Source: Sipunculus nudus
Lineage: Eukaryota; Annelida; Sipuncula; Golfingiida; Sipunculidae
Assembly: GCA_026874595.1 (NCBI GenBank)
Contig: CM049306.1
Location: forward strand, 80,132,142-80,196,141
DNA: 64,000 bases
Direction: 5' to 3'
Shown: positions 20,950 to 33,573 of the stretch, piece after piece
Numbering within the stretch: the stretch's first letter is position 1
Layout: the number at the start of each line of letters is the position of its first letter
Made by a program: the position numbers and the translations under genes
Notes under the pieces: generated by a model
Databases searched by the model: none
Told to the model about the DNA's origin: nothing
The model's input: the letters and a program-made list of their open reading frames with translations, nothing else

Positions 20950-21067
20950 AGGAAGCCAGATAACCCGGAGAGAACCACCGACCTTGCACGGGCAACTACG
21001 ACCTACTCTCATGGCAGCACCTAGGCGTTTTACTGCTCAGCTATATAGCTCCCCCCCCCCCCCCCCC
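20950..21067 (-). mobile_element. tRNA-derived SINE-like fragment ending in poly-C
   Basis: Read on the minus strand, the segment starts after a G run with TAGCTGAGCAG (box A-like) and later has GGTCGGTGGTTCTCTCC (box B-like), spaced as in a tRNA-derived Pol III promoter. No clover-leaf acceptor stem closes, so this is a SINE piece, not a tRNA gene. The 17-C run 21051-21067 abuts its head. Confidence 0.4.
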
Positions 21068-24000
21068 TCCTTGATCTGGTACGTACAAGGGTTAGTGCAT
21101 TTGTTTAAAGCGATAAACATTGTTTAGGTTACAGCAAGCAGGCTGTAGTTGTCCAGTCTTGATGGTTCTTGCTGATAAGTCATCATCAGAATGGTTAAGG
21201 ATCTTCTCAGCGTAGAGAGCAGACATTATTATTAATATGTAGCCGACGGAATGACTCCTTCAGCCTTTGGCCTAGAACTGTTTATATTGTCTCATAAAAA
21301 AAATATCCCGGAAAACATGCCGACACAGGTACTGGTGCAGACTAGACGTGGTCTGTTCGGACAATCGCCAATGTTATGCAATTTTTGCGCTTGAGATCAT
21401 TTACTGTTTACTTTGCCAACGGTGACTCCACTCGCAATTGCTCTGGTCATGTTTATATATTGAATGAATATGCGATAAAGGTCACATAGAGTTCATGGAT
21501 AAGCCAATTGGTCGGTTATCAGCATTGTTTACTGTAGACTTAAAAGGTAACGCACCTGCATACTTGATTTTTCCCAGGCTTTGGTTTCTGTAGGCCTGTC
21601 CATTTTAGTACTGCAATTAATGACAGGCCGCATAATACTGTAAGGTGATAAGCTTAATGCGGTCTGACTGGTTTTGTCGATCCAGAGGAAGATCCGAGAA
21701 TGTCTGATGAACAGAGGGACGATTACCCAGTGTAAAGAACGTCAGTGTCTGTGGGCTAACAAATTAATCTCTCTAATGCACCTGAGAGTTGAGTTGGGAT
21801 TACAGAAGCACTTGTAAACAGCCGATTTGTTTCTTCCGTGCTGAAGCCAAGCAAACAGATCAGGACAATTGATACGCTGATCATCATGAGCGCTACTGAA
21901 TATTGTCGTGGGCGGTGGCATATTCGGGTACAAATCGAGTGCTTGATACATCCAGGAATATACTGCTGTGACAGATATTGTCTAAGTGTTGTTACAGAGA
22001 AGGCTGTGAGCCTCTTTATCAGTGATTAAGGATTACGCCTTGTATGGCAAGAGCGTACATCAGTGGAGACTGTTTTACGCCAGTACTGTTTAGCGGAGAG
22101 AAGCACTAATTAGTGCCTGTGTATTCAGTGATAAGTGGCCTGGACCAGACGAGTGCATACCAAAATCACGTGCGGTATACGATCATGTAATCGGTAGCCG
22201 TGTTGCCAATATGCACTTTCCGTGTGAGGTGTGAATACAGAATTAAACAGGACTCAAGGTTTTTGTGTAATTATATGGACTCTAACGATCTTCATATCCT
22301 GTGTGTGAAACACCTCTCCAAAGAAATGTAAGTTTGAATTTTATATAATTTTATTGTTTATGTAAATCACCTCCTTTTGATCTTTATGAGTGTATGTATG
22401 GGTTTCAGCCGCTTTACTTCGCCGTTGAAAAGGACCTGGAATATCCCTTTCTTTGAAGGTGGGATAGTGGTCTTATTTCTGCACTAACAATACAGATGTA
22501 TTGAAGAAAAGGACAGTTTCACTGCTTTGCCTTGGCAGATTGAAGAGCATCAGAAAGTTGGTTCTTTATCACGTGATCCTGAATCTGATGGATCACGGGT
22601 CTGATACTCTCTCTAAAAATCTGCCTAGTAGGAAAGTTTTGCAACTGGATGACAGTTATTCGTGCCTCTTGTAGACCCTCCTTCTCAAAGTGTGGTGATA
22701 TTAGGGCTTCTTTCAATGGGGTATTGGGATCTGAGGTATTTCACATATGACGTAATTGAGGTATTGACCACATATGTAAGGAATGATAATAGTGAGGGGA
22801 GCACAACGGGAATTCTGCAAAGGATCTGGTCTACAGCAATAATTTGTCCCCAGAGCTGACCTTATTGAAAGAAAATCATGTCAGGGGTGCTCTGTTTGGG
22901 CACTCTGATAATATTCATATCGAGTATTATAAGTATTTATTCAATATATCTTCTTGGGCGCTGTTTCTGTATATATTTTGACCTCTTAGTGTCATCAGTC
23001 TTTCAAGTAAGAGTGCCTCTCTGATGGATGAATATATGTTTATTAGTTTCTATAGGATCCTTTCTTTGTTTTTTTTTACTCTAGTTATCCCCCTTTTATT
23101 ATGAACATCGAATGAGCACCATGGTTTCAAGGCTATCCTTTTTAACGAATTGGTCTAATTGGTTGTTTATCCAGTACATCAGTTACAGTAGTATAATACA
23201 AATTAACCAATTGTTATGCATTACCACCCAGAAGTGCGGCATCTAAGACAAGAATTGTCCAGGGATATTGGTCTGAGATGTGGTCATCGCGGACTCCCAT
23301 GACTTGCTTCCTGTCCTCATCTCCTCTTATTACAAAATCAAGTATGAGTAGATGAAAGCACAACATCGAGAAGACCAAATGACAGGAGCATTATTGTGAG
23401 CAGTTTGGATTACATATGCAGGTTAAAATCAACAAAAACGCAGACTGGATGCTGGATCGACTATCAACACCGATAAACAGTCCCATGTCCTGTGAAGGCG
23501 GGTGTCGGCAGATCAGGAACAGGGCTAAAAGACTTTTGGCTCTTGTGGATCGATGACAGCAGATAAGAGGATAATAATGGATGACTGCTGATGGAGGGAC
23601 AGGCTTGATCAATAGACAAAACCTACACCTCCATCTCTGATGTTGCTAGTTTGAAATAGCTTTCTGGGCATAGATAAGACCCAACTGATTCATCTCCCGG
23701 TTTTTACCAGGTCCCCCCATGAATCAAGGAATTCAAGGTATTCATTAAGTGAAAGATTTTGGGATAGAGCTGCGTTTGTGTTTTTGCCAGTGACTTTAAC
23801 AAATGGGTCATTTCATCTTTTCAAGCCCTGGTTCCACTAACTCTCTTTGGAATAACACAAAAATCTACGTGTCCCAAACTGTAACCATTTCAGTAAAATG
23901 TGATGTGTGGCAGACTGAAAAAAAAACAAAACTCTGCTCAAGAGTTAGTCAACTGAAGGATAGTACCATTGAGCCAGACAGCTGTGACATCCCGCTTTTA

Positions 24001-24601
24001 GTGTGTAGGCCTACGCACGGTGGCAGCCCTGCCAGCGGGAGAAATCATCTTGTCAGGGCTCGATAAGGGCGCACGGACAGCGTTAAATGAAGAGAGAGTC
24101 TGTCTGCGCAGAGATATTGGTAGAAATGGGATCTGTATAGTTTCGAACAGATTAACACTTATTTGGACCAAACTCAAATCCTAAAAAAATTAATAGGATA
24201 TAATTATAGGTTATAATTTCCCGAAAGGTCTTTCGCAGTGCCATCGTTCAGAGTACACCAACTGTGTATCCAGGCAGTAAACTATGGCCACGTAGTCAGC
24301 CAGTTCAACGGCCTACTTGAGAATATGTCCCAGCACAGGCCATGTGCTAGTCAACTATAAAGACCATTTGATGGATTATAACTGGTATCTGTCTAATTGA
24401 CACATAAGCTGATTATCACTGCAGAGAAAAATACTTATGTTTATGTAACTTCATCCGATCTGTCCATTTATAATATATTTGTATACGGAAATCACAGTGC
24501 GTCACACAGACATCAGCGAAGCAAATACTTGTAATCTGCTTAACTCTACTATTTCTTGTTTGCGTAGTAACCTTTTATTTATCAGTATAATAAGTATAAC
24601 A
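21068..24601. other. no gene recognised
   Basis: Several short open frames occur at 21.7-24.1 kb but none has a family motif or splice logic that I can defend. The base composition is a little less AT-rich at 21.7-23.8 kb, which may mean an old mobile element. Confidence 0.35.
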
Positions 24602-25510
24602 GAGGTCAATTAAAATATCCTTGGAAACCTGAAATAAGGTCTCTGTTACCTATATCCTCCAAGCTATGGGGCTCAAAAGTACCCCAAAGAATAATTAAAA
24701 ATTTGATACAAACGCTCCAGTTTCTGAATAACTAATGCATTGATCACCATGATTCTTTGCATGCTTACTGATCATGGACTATTTCTTCAGTTCCTGCAGA
24801 CTGGTGGTGCCGCCTGTATTTCTTTCGAATTTTCACACATTTTTTCTATTTTTTTAGACCATTCAAATAAAGCATCATCTGTTTACAGGGCACAATCATT
24901 ACTGTTTGACCTAGAATCTTTTTACTTATCATCTAAAGAGGTCCATGAATAGTCTTCATGGATACCTGATATTAGGTCACTGTTACTCATATCCTCCAAG
25001 CTATTGGGCTTGTAAGTACCCCCGGAATGATTCAAATGTGATACAAAGCTTCTGTATTTGAATGACTAATGCATTGATTGATATGATTCTTTGATTGCTT
25101 TTTGATCATGAAGTGCTTCATCAGTTCCTTTAGACTAGTGGCGCCACCTGTATTTTTTTTCGATTTTTCACGCATTGTTCTCTATTTTTGAGACATTCGA
25201 ATGAAGAAGTCATCTGTTAACAAGGCACAAATCGTCACTGTTTGACCTAGAATCTTCTTGCTTGACAAACTGGGAGGTTCGTGAAAAGTCTTCATGGAAA
25301 CCTGAATGTAGGTGTCTGTTACCTGTATCCTCTGAGCAATGGGGCTCGTAAGTATCCCCAGAATAATTAAAAATGTGATACAAAACCTTCTGTTTTTGAA
25401 TAACTAATGCATTGATTGCTATATTTCTTTGCATGCTTATTGATTATGGAAGTGCTTCATCAGTTCCTGTAGACTGGTGGCTACCCCCTCCCCCCACCCA
25501 ATGAGGGATT
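24602..25510. repeat. tandem repeat, 336-bp monomers
   Basis: Monomers begin with gaggtc/gaggttc at 24602, 24938 and 25274, an exact 336-bp spacing twice. Each carries an actaatgcattgat motif and a ttcagttcc...agactggtgg box with a GGTGGYGCCRCC-like near-palindrome. The same monomer family recurs at 33.7-34.6 kb. Confidence 0.85.
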
Positions 25511-25529
25511 TTGTTTTCAGTGTGATCGT

Positions 25530-26070
25530 CTGTCATCGTCGTCTTCATCTGTTGGATATCTTGTGAACCCGATAACTTTTGATGGTCTTCATATTTTCCG
25601 CTAAAAATTTGAAATACTCATTTGTTCATACCAAAATCTCGGAGGAGTTTGAAAACCAGTGACCTTGGCCTTCATCTTCAAGGTAAAATCTGTCGAAATG
25701 TGAAATTTTTGTGAACCCATAATTTTGAAGTATTCCACATTTTGTCCTCAAATTTGGTACACATATTGTTCCTGCCAAGTTCTTTGACAATTTTGAAAAC
25801 CGGTGACCTTGACCATCATCTTAAAGGTTAAATCTGCCTAAATGTAAAAATTTCTTTAACCCCATAAAATCTTGGACGTGATAGAACTCCTTTGACCTTG
25901 ACCTTTATCTTCAAGGTTAAATTTATGCAATTCAAGGCTTATCGTGACCCCAATAACTTTTTAAGTAATGAAGATTTTTCATTGAATTTGACACACCAGT
26001 TCATACTGCCAAAGGTCACCAGAGTTGGAAAAAAGGTGACCTTTACCTTCAAGGTCTAATCTGCTGAGAT
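25530..26070. repeat. second tandem array with TGACCTTGACC motif
   Basis: Four copies of a gtgaccttgacc-ttcatcttcaaggt-type box occur near 25661, 25806, 25893 and 26036, with about 145 bp between the best pairs. Between boxes there is a recurring tgaaccc-ataa phrase. The unit differs from the 336-bp monomer, although the two arrays abut. Confidence 0.7.
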
Positions 26071-26280
26071 CTAGATTCATTGTTTTGAGATATTGCATAT
26101 TTTACACCTAATTTTTTGGATGACCCATAGGGGGAGACATATATCTGTTTTGCACTGCAAAAAAAAAAAAAACAAACAAAAAAAAAAAACAGAGCCATTC
26201 TAGTTTCGTTTTTATTACACAATTTTATGTCTATTTTTGAGAACCTCCAATAAAGCAGTTGTCCATTAACAGGGAACAAA

Positions 26281-26739
26281 TCATGAGTGCTGGAATAGAA
26301 TCTTCTAACTTGATATCCTTAGAGTTCCATGAAAAATATCCTTGGGAAAACTGAAATTAGGTCATGGTTAACTATATTTGCAAATAAGGGGAGTAAACAT
26401 GGTTTTCAAGCACGAAGTGAGTGAGATGGGGCTCAAATTGTATATATTTGGCCTAAAAACCTCATACATGACTTTCAGGGTGTTCCCTAATAATCTCCTT
26501 AGAAACCTGAAATGTCACTCTCACCTTTTTTCTACAAGCTGTGTGAAAGAACTTGATTTTAACACTAAATTAGTCAGGAGGGCATAAATAGTAGCAGCTG
26601 CATGTAGGTTGAGGTCACTGTAACCTATATGTGAGGGCTATTGGCAAAATGCATGATTTTGACTCTGAGAGTCATTTTGCCCATTGTTCAAGGCTCCTTT
26701 AATTCAGCTGAGCGTCATGGCCCCTGGGCCACTTGTTAT
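26281..26739 (+). repeat. 3' part of the interspersed repeat, ending in a hairpin
   Basis: A partial fourth monomer (gagttccatgaaaaatatcc at 26322) leads to a 3' end with agctgagcgtcat, the hairpin GGCCC-CT-GGGCC (26719-26730) and acttgtta. The same layout closes the second locus at 34.63-34.67 kb. Confidence 0.72.
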
Positions 26740-26744
26740 TTTTT

Positions 26745-27141
26745 TTTTATAGATTTTTTGGTGGAGGTAACCGCCTCCATTTTTTAAAAGCTTGCTTAAC
26801 TAAGTTTATATACAACCGCAGAATTTCCATTCCGGTTTCGGACTCCGTGACAGGGGTTTGCACACAATGCTCTGGCGTCAACCAGGCTCGGTGATTTACT
26901 CCTGCGGGTCCATGGTGTGTCTCATTCACATTGCTGGGTCATAACACCGAGGAACCCCCGAAAAGCGCACTCGTTTGTGAGTGAAACCCGACTGTTGGGT
27001 ACAGTCTCCCCATTGGGCCTGCAGTACACCCACCCTGGGTAGGGGTCGACCGTGAACAATCTCACCAACTCGGCTGAGATTCGAACTCACGATCTCCCGG
27101 CTTTGAGCCCTGCGCTCTACCCCTGAGCCACAGAAGCCGGT
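26745..27141 (-). mobile_element. tRNA-derived SINE
   Basis: On the minus strand the head (27141 downward) reads TGGCTCAGGGGTAGAGCGC, a good box A, and GAGTTCGAATCTC, a good box B, about 35 nt apart. The tRNA-like acceptor stem does not pair, and the sequence continues about 300 bp as a body ending in an A-rich tail at 26745-26761. It follows directly after the hairpin-ended repeat. A short AATAAC match on both sides may be a target duplication, but it is too short to rely on. Confidence 0.75.
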
Positions 27142-27149
27142 TATTGATT

Positions 27150-27918
27150 AAAAAGAACATTGGAGGAATTGGAGCTTGTCTTCGTGACCGTAAGCTGATA
27201 CACATAACTTATACGACATATACGACATATTGAAATGAATTTTATCCATCTCTACTACATCATATACGCACTGCACCGTATAAGTAACTCACGACGAACT
27301 TAAATAGATTTTAGCGATCTTTACTTCATCATTTAGGTACCACATCATGCAAGTAACACACGCCGAACTGAAACAGATTTTGTTTAACTACATTATATAC
27401 TTTCTATATCATATAGGTAAACCTAATAAATTAACATCCTAAGCGTAGTATTTTAACAAGAAGTTGCCTTGCCTTTAAGCCGATCCTGTATACTGCCGAT
27501 AGTATAATATTATAATAGTATAATACTTCTTTTTACATGGAATGCAAGCATGTTGACATTTTATGCTTTACGAATACCAGTAAGTGAAATAAAACTTACA
27601 TAACTATAGATACATTGCACTCATGGTTTGTATTATTATCTGCACTTATTTCATACAATGTTATCAACATTGTAAATAACCTGAATGGCGTATGATTATC
27701 TGAATAATATTCTTTAATAAACTCTAAAGGTCATACTAGTGCAGGAACTAACAATAATTGTTATATTCAGTTACAATATTCTGCACAAATATGTTTGCTT
27801 GTATATTACCGTCATGCTATTTGACCATGTTTAAAATATCAGTTACTATAAGGGCCTTGTGGAGGATTCAAGCCACCCTGAATACAGATATATTAATAAA
27901 TAAATATAAATTAATAAA
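27150..27918. other. intergenic, AT-rich, nothing recognised
   Basis: A few acacgccgaact/acgacgaact phrases with tagattttagc repeat loosely at 27295-27380, a weak duplication. No gene seen. Confidence 0.4.
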
Positions 27919-28023
27919 TTAGTACTCTCCCTGCAGTCCACGTTTTCTTTCCTCTTGAAACATCTGCTCTACATCATGGAAGTCGTCTAGGCTGGACTGG
28001 CTCGTCTTGTCCAGTTTACTTAT
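27919..28023 (-). CDS. candidate terminal exon, possibly of the AKR
   Basis: After an acceptor TTTACTGTAG the minus strand reads ISKLDKTSQSSLDDFHDV then EQMFQEERKRGLQGEY and TAA, 35 codons in phase 0. The start resembles the late 'xxLDxxS' segment of AKRs, and copy 1 ends EEHVKIS at the same place, which suggests this is the AKR last exon. The rest is not a familiar AKR tail, so it might belong to another gene. Confidence 0.4.
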   Translation of the reverse strand: MSKLDKTSQSSLDDFHDVEQMFQEERKRGLQGEY

Positions 28024-30151
28024 CTACAGTAAACATTTGTATACGTTGTAAACTTTACATAAAACATGTTTTTTTATATTGTAACTGACTTTGTTGTGCT
28101 GTATCAGCTTAATACAAGAAAGAACTCTATAATTATAGATTTAAATAGGACTTTGTTAGGTTGATTTCGGAATCCTATAAAATGTTAATCTTTGACAATG
28201 TTATAATTGTATTGTTTTAATGTATATTAGATTGATATAATGCATAATACTTATTATAATAAAAAAAAATTAGAATTATAAATTTAAATAGAGCTTGGTT
28301 TGTGTGATTTCGGGATCATTTAACATGTGCAATCTTTGACAAAGATATAGGTGTATTGTTATAATATGTATAATATATATATATAATGCATAATACTTGA
28401 TGTAATCAAGAAATTAAGCCAAAATAAATCCATGGTTTTGTAAAATAATAATGAGAGAAATATGAGGATCATTTGGTGGATTTTCGGTTCCGGCGGCAAT
28501 GTTCTCCTCAAGCTGTGCTAGAGTTCTTGCATCGATAGCAACGGATGTCACAGCTGGTTTCTGAAGCAACCAGCGCAGCGCGACCTGTGTTATTGTCTTA
28601 CCTTAACCAAAATATATTTAAATCAATGGAATGGATAAATTAAGAATGTATTGAGCATCTTAGCCTTTCAGTGTTCACACTGAACATGAAATTGAACAGG
28701 TTACTCAATTGTCAGTTCAGAGCGCAAGAAAGAGATCATATGGCATGGTTTAAAACAATAATTGTTTTGCAGAAATGGTAATGGGCCCGCATCAGTTCCA
28801 GTATGCAAGTGTGATGTAGCAGTTTCATCATTGTTGATCAATTTAATAGGAATACTTGATCAGATATCATCTTCATGACATATTTTCTAGAAACAATATT
28901 ACACCATTTATTGCAATTATTGTTAATTGTCTGTCAATACGAATGCTCGCTAACAGTGCTGAAGGTTTTTTAAGGTTTTTTTAAGGTTTAATTCATTTTC
29001 CTATGGATGTGTGAAATCAAAAATATTTTATCAAAGGCAAGTCATTCTTAATATAGAGCATTTTTTTTTATTTCAGATCGTAAAATATAAGGTGTGCCAG
29101 AAAATACTGGAGAAAGGAACTATGAAACTCTCCAGTTTCGCGACTGATGTCATCCATTACGGCAATCAGTCTGGACAGTCTCTCACTTCTAATGTTAACG
29201 ATTCTCCTAGCCTTTGGAAAATCGCCCTTCACCATGTAGTGCACCCTATTACCTTTGCCAGGGGTGTGTTCTTTCTTGTATTTGCCTGTCAAGAGACCGG
29301 TAAAACCAAAAAATTCCAAGTAAAAAAATAATGTATGATGAATGTTATTGGAGTTCCCTCTGGAATAAGTAAAAAGATTACATGTAATTTCATCATGGTT
29401 TGTCACTTGAAAATCAGAAACCTATTAAAAGTATGATAATGGACAAGGTATGATGCATAATGCTTCAGTATTCTGCGTCTGTCAATAATTGAAGGAAACA
29501 ATTTTTGAATACATAAGAGATAAATATGTGTTCATTTCTTGTTATGCGAATAGTGCATTCATAACTGTATACAAATAATAAGTAGTAAGAAACATTTGTA
29601 AGACGATTCTCAAAGACTACAGGGAAAACTTAGAAAGACTACGTATACAGTACCTCTGTAAGGGAGACCATGGTAAAATACCGACTCCCTCTCTCTTATA
29701 CATACTTCATATGCCTCTGGCTCTGACGATCGCTCAAGCAGACTAGTCTGCTAGAATATAGTAAAGTCATTTACCTATACAAGACATAGATCTAAATGCT
29801 GTTATAATAAATTTATGACATATGCAATAAATACGTAAGCACGTCATGGCTTATCTATATAATATTTATTTATTTGAGGAAATGCCATAGAAAACGGAAA
29901 GATGAAGTCTGTTTCATCGGTTACTGAAGAGCTGGCTACTCTCGCTCAGATTGTTGTATGTGTTATTAAGTCTCTGCCTGTTTAAAGGGGGTTTATAGGG
30001 GTTCATGAGTTTATTTGGGAAAAGTGTGGGTGGACCTATTCAGAGGCAAATCCATTGAAATTCAGGAAAAAAATTATTTGTAAGTCATATATTTCCTTAT
30101 TCCCAAGGTCGTACATAGCTAGTCGGCAACTATCGCTCTCTTCGGATACCG

Positions 30152-30161
30152 CCCCCCCCCC
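30152..30161. repeat. poly-C tract with A and CA runs
   Basis: Run of C followed by poly-A and (CA)n, then a (TA)n array at 30286-30326. Confidence 0.85.
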
Positions 30162-30283
30162 TCCAAAAAAAAACACACACACACAATCAGGCGTCGACTT
30201 TGTGTGTGTTTTTTTTACTTCTAGTGTCGCGAGACTCGATCCTATTTATACATATAAAATACATTAACGTTAAAATACATATG

Positions 30284-30330
<47 letters not shown>

Positions 30331-32061
30331 GCATTAACTCTATCAGACCTATTATGATAACACAATCATGCATATAATGGACATATAAAATTAGAGAATA
30401 AAAGCGTTACAATTACTACGAACTTGTGTGAATGAAGGAACGCGTGTCCATAAGTACTTTGCAAGTAATCAGGTTACAAAAAAACTATAAAAAGGTCGTT
30501 GATAAAATACAATAAAATATAAATTTAAGAGTTGAAAAGAATGATGTTGCGATATGCTTAAAGGAGGCTAAGGATTTTTTATTGATCTGAGCTCATTTCA
30601 ATGTATTCCATAACAATGGACCAGCATTGATAAACTTGATCTATGATATTCCGTTCTCGGCTTAGGAAGGGCAATTAAACTGTTCGTTACAGCTAGATCT
30701 TGTCGAGTTAACATGAGAGTTTTTGACAAATGACAATGATTCTCGCATAACTATAAATGACCTCGAGCTCACAAACTAGACAAAATTCCGGGTCTTAGAC
30801 TAGGATAGGCCTGCTCATTCTATATCAATTATATCATTTTGATTAGATATAACGACTACACCTGGTTTACTTTTAAATATGACTTCAATTGACATTGCTT
30901 AGTATTCCGTTCAGGTTTATTTAGCTGGTATAAACACCAACAGTAATATCTAGCCTTCTTGAAGGCGTTATTCGATGGAGATCTGATGGCGTCTAATGCT
31001 GAAGTGTGGGTTTAAAACAAATTTTATGTACACAATAGATAATTTAAAAATTATAAAAAAAACTAACTTTAATACTTTGTGTGCAAAAATCAATAATTTT
31101 ATCGGTACCCGATGGCGAAACCGTTGACAGTTATCCCCATATTTACCTATAATTACCTGTAATGTTGGCAACGAGTTGTACCCCAGGTAATGGTTGAGGT
31201 GATCTGCTGGTGCTGCCAGTCTGTCAAGTTACAGGCTCTGGCATAGCGGACTTTACCCTGACGTACCAGATCGTTAATCGTTGACAGGACCTTCCTAACC
31301 GGGGTGCCCTCATCACATAGATAAATCTGTAGTTAATGTTTGGTATTTGTAATTTATTTGCATATTCATGATACAACACATTGGTTGATACGCGAACATT
31401 AAGGTGTTTTTTTAGGCAAATTCCTAGTCCCCACGACCAATGCACTAATGTGATACCATGCATTAATTGTGTGACATCAGTGCCTTCAATTATGACGGCC
31501 GTAAGTATATTTATCTTCTATCTATCTACATGTATATATACTACTAAAATTTTCCTGTCTGTTTGTCCCAGAAAACCCGCAGAAACGGACCATGACACTG
31601 GGTTTGCTTTATGCTCACAGCGTCAGTCAGCTGCCCTAACTTAGAGAATGCACAACAAGTTGGCTCTTCCACTTGCAAACAATTGAATTCCCGGGAGCAT
31701 CACATCACAGGTCTGTCGCACATCATGATACAGCTCCCTCGCCATTGCTGACTACCCCTGGCCCATTACCACAAATACATATATAATTTGTTCGGTATCG
31801 ACCATCCGACATCGCTACCCAACGGGTCTGGGGAGTTTGCCACATTACGGATATTGGGACACACCACGCGGCATTATAACCTTCCTCTGCAACGGGACCT
31901 AACGGGTCCCCTTTTTCTAGTTATATGTAAATATTTTCCACAGCCACCATCAGAGAATGATAAAATATCAGACTTTTTTCAAATATAATTGATGTTTATA
32001 TTATTTAAATGTTTTTATTAAAATATTTGAATCGCATAATAATTAAATAAATAAATATATA

Positions 32062-32373
32062 CAGTGAACCCTCGTTGTGTCGAAGTCGAAGGGACTGGTG
32101 AATTTACTTCGACACAACCGGAGTTCGAGACAACCGATATTCAACCTTCTTCAGCCATGATTATTATCGATAAATACTGCATATGTATAGGGCCTATATC
32201 ATATATTATCATTTCGTTAATAATAATAATTTCGTTAATAATAATAAACACATAATAAAAAACACATAAGTACCACCAAAAATGGGATTAGGTTAGTAAC
32301 GAAAACTTCTTGCAGGGACCCCACAATCGACTTCGACACATGCGGGAATTCGACTTAACCAACGAGTTCGACG

Positions 32374-32377
<4 letters not shown>
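32062..32377. mobile_element. pogo/Tigger-like MITE in an AKR intron
   Basis: The left end CAGTGAACCCTCGTTG and the imperfect inverted right end (cgacttaaccaacgag, near 32351-32366) bound about 315 bp. Internal ttcgacacaac motifs occur in both orientations. The right end runs straight into a (TA)25 array, consistent with TA as the target. No coding capacity. Confidence 0.65.

Positions 32378-32426
<49 letters not shown>
32378..32426. repeat. (TA)n microsatellite abutting the MITE
   Basis: Pure TA array starting at the right terminus of the 32.06-kb MITE. Confidence 0.95.
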
Positions 32427-32429
<3 letters not shown>

Positions 32430-32925
32430 CAGCCAATTACTGAATATGGATTTCATGCAACTGGCGTGTTTAGTTCTCCAAGTACCTAATAAAGGCCGAT
32501 ATAATCTGTCTGTAGTCGTGTCAGGCTGGCTTCAACTTCCTGTAGAATGTGTTTCCTGCTCAGTACTTCGCCGTTCGGGTCGTTTTGGTCCATCTGAGTG
32601 CCGCATTTGCTTGCAATCACCATTTTATCGATTTTGCCTGGAATCATATGATAGTCTGTGAAAACTGAAGCGTGCATGCGTGCTGAACTTTTGCGAAATA
32701 CGGTAATTCCAGACCAAATATTTTCCTGTATACTTATAGAAAGTTAGGTACTAGGCCACATTTTTGTAAACAATGCGTTGAAATGTGTGTACGTGTTTAA
32801 TTAGACAATCTCTAACACATAAAGTAGTGATTTAGAGGTGAACTTTGGAAATCAAAGAACTGTTATACAATAAGCGTACAGTAAGCGAGTCGTCCAAACG
32901 TCCAAATGACTGTCGTCAGTCAAAG

Positions 32926-32932
<7 letters not shown>

Positions 32933-32993
<61 letters not shown>
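32933..32993. repeat. (TA)n microsatellite at a splice donor
   Basis: About 30 TA units beginning eight bases inside the intron after AKR exon 2 (donor at 33001). Confidence 0.95.
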
Positions 32994-32997
<4 letters not shown>

Positions 32998-33573
32998 CTA
33001 CCGTTTCTTGAGCCAGCTGCTGATGTATTCCTCTGATATGCCCATGCTGTACTGATCTGCCGTGCCTATAAAACTACAACCGAACTCCACAAATCTGCCC
33101 AGGATCTGGTGAGCCTCCTCTTCCGAGTTTTGTCCCTCTATGAACTGTAAAAATAAGAAATGCGCAATAACAACGGCATTTCCCATGACCACAGGTTCAA
33201 CAGTACCGTTTACCTATACTCCTTAGTAGCTGGATGGCTACACAATTTAAGTTTGTATAGGTATGTTACATTTTTCAAGGTTAGCATTCTAAAAGCGTTC
33301 GACGTAGGGTATGTTTTCACCAACCTTTGTCTAACAATCTACCTGTCTCTGTGTATGCTTGTTTTGTGTTTAAGCTATATAACAAACGTGTGGATAGATA
33401 AAATGATATTTTGTAAATACCCTGACCTCTACATAGGACAGTTCTAGAAACATGCATGCGAAGCAAAAGAGCTGATTTAAGAACCCGTTTTTTAGTGCAT
33501 AAATCGTGCATTGCTACTTAGGTCTAAGAAAAGTTATTCTTGGTCTATGAAAATTAAATTGTTAACCTAAAAC

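Noticed and set aside
22519-23612. Possible endonuclease or RT remnant on the minus strand
   Set aside because: A few phrases resemble LINE endonucleases, but no ordered catalytic motifs could be placed.
27069-27141. tRNA gene on the minus strand
   Set aside because: Boxes A and B are good, but the acceptor stem does not pair and the sequence runs on as a SINE body.
29011-29331. 106-codon plus-strand frame at 29.0-29.3 kb
   Set aside because: The minus strand here encodes the GLLTGKYKKEHTP AKR exon, so the plus frame is a shadow.
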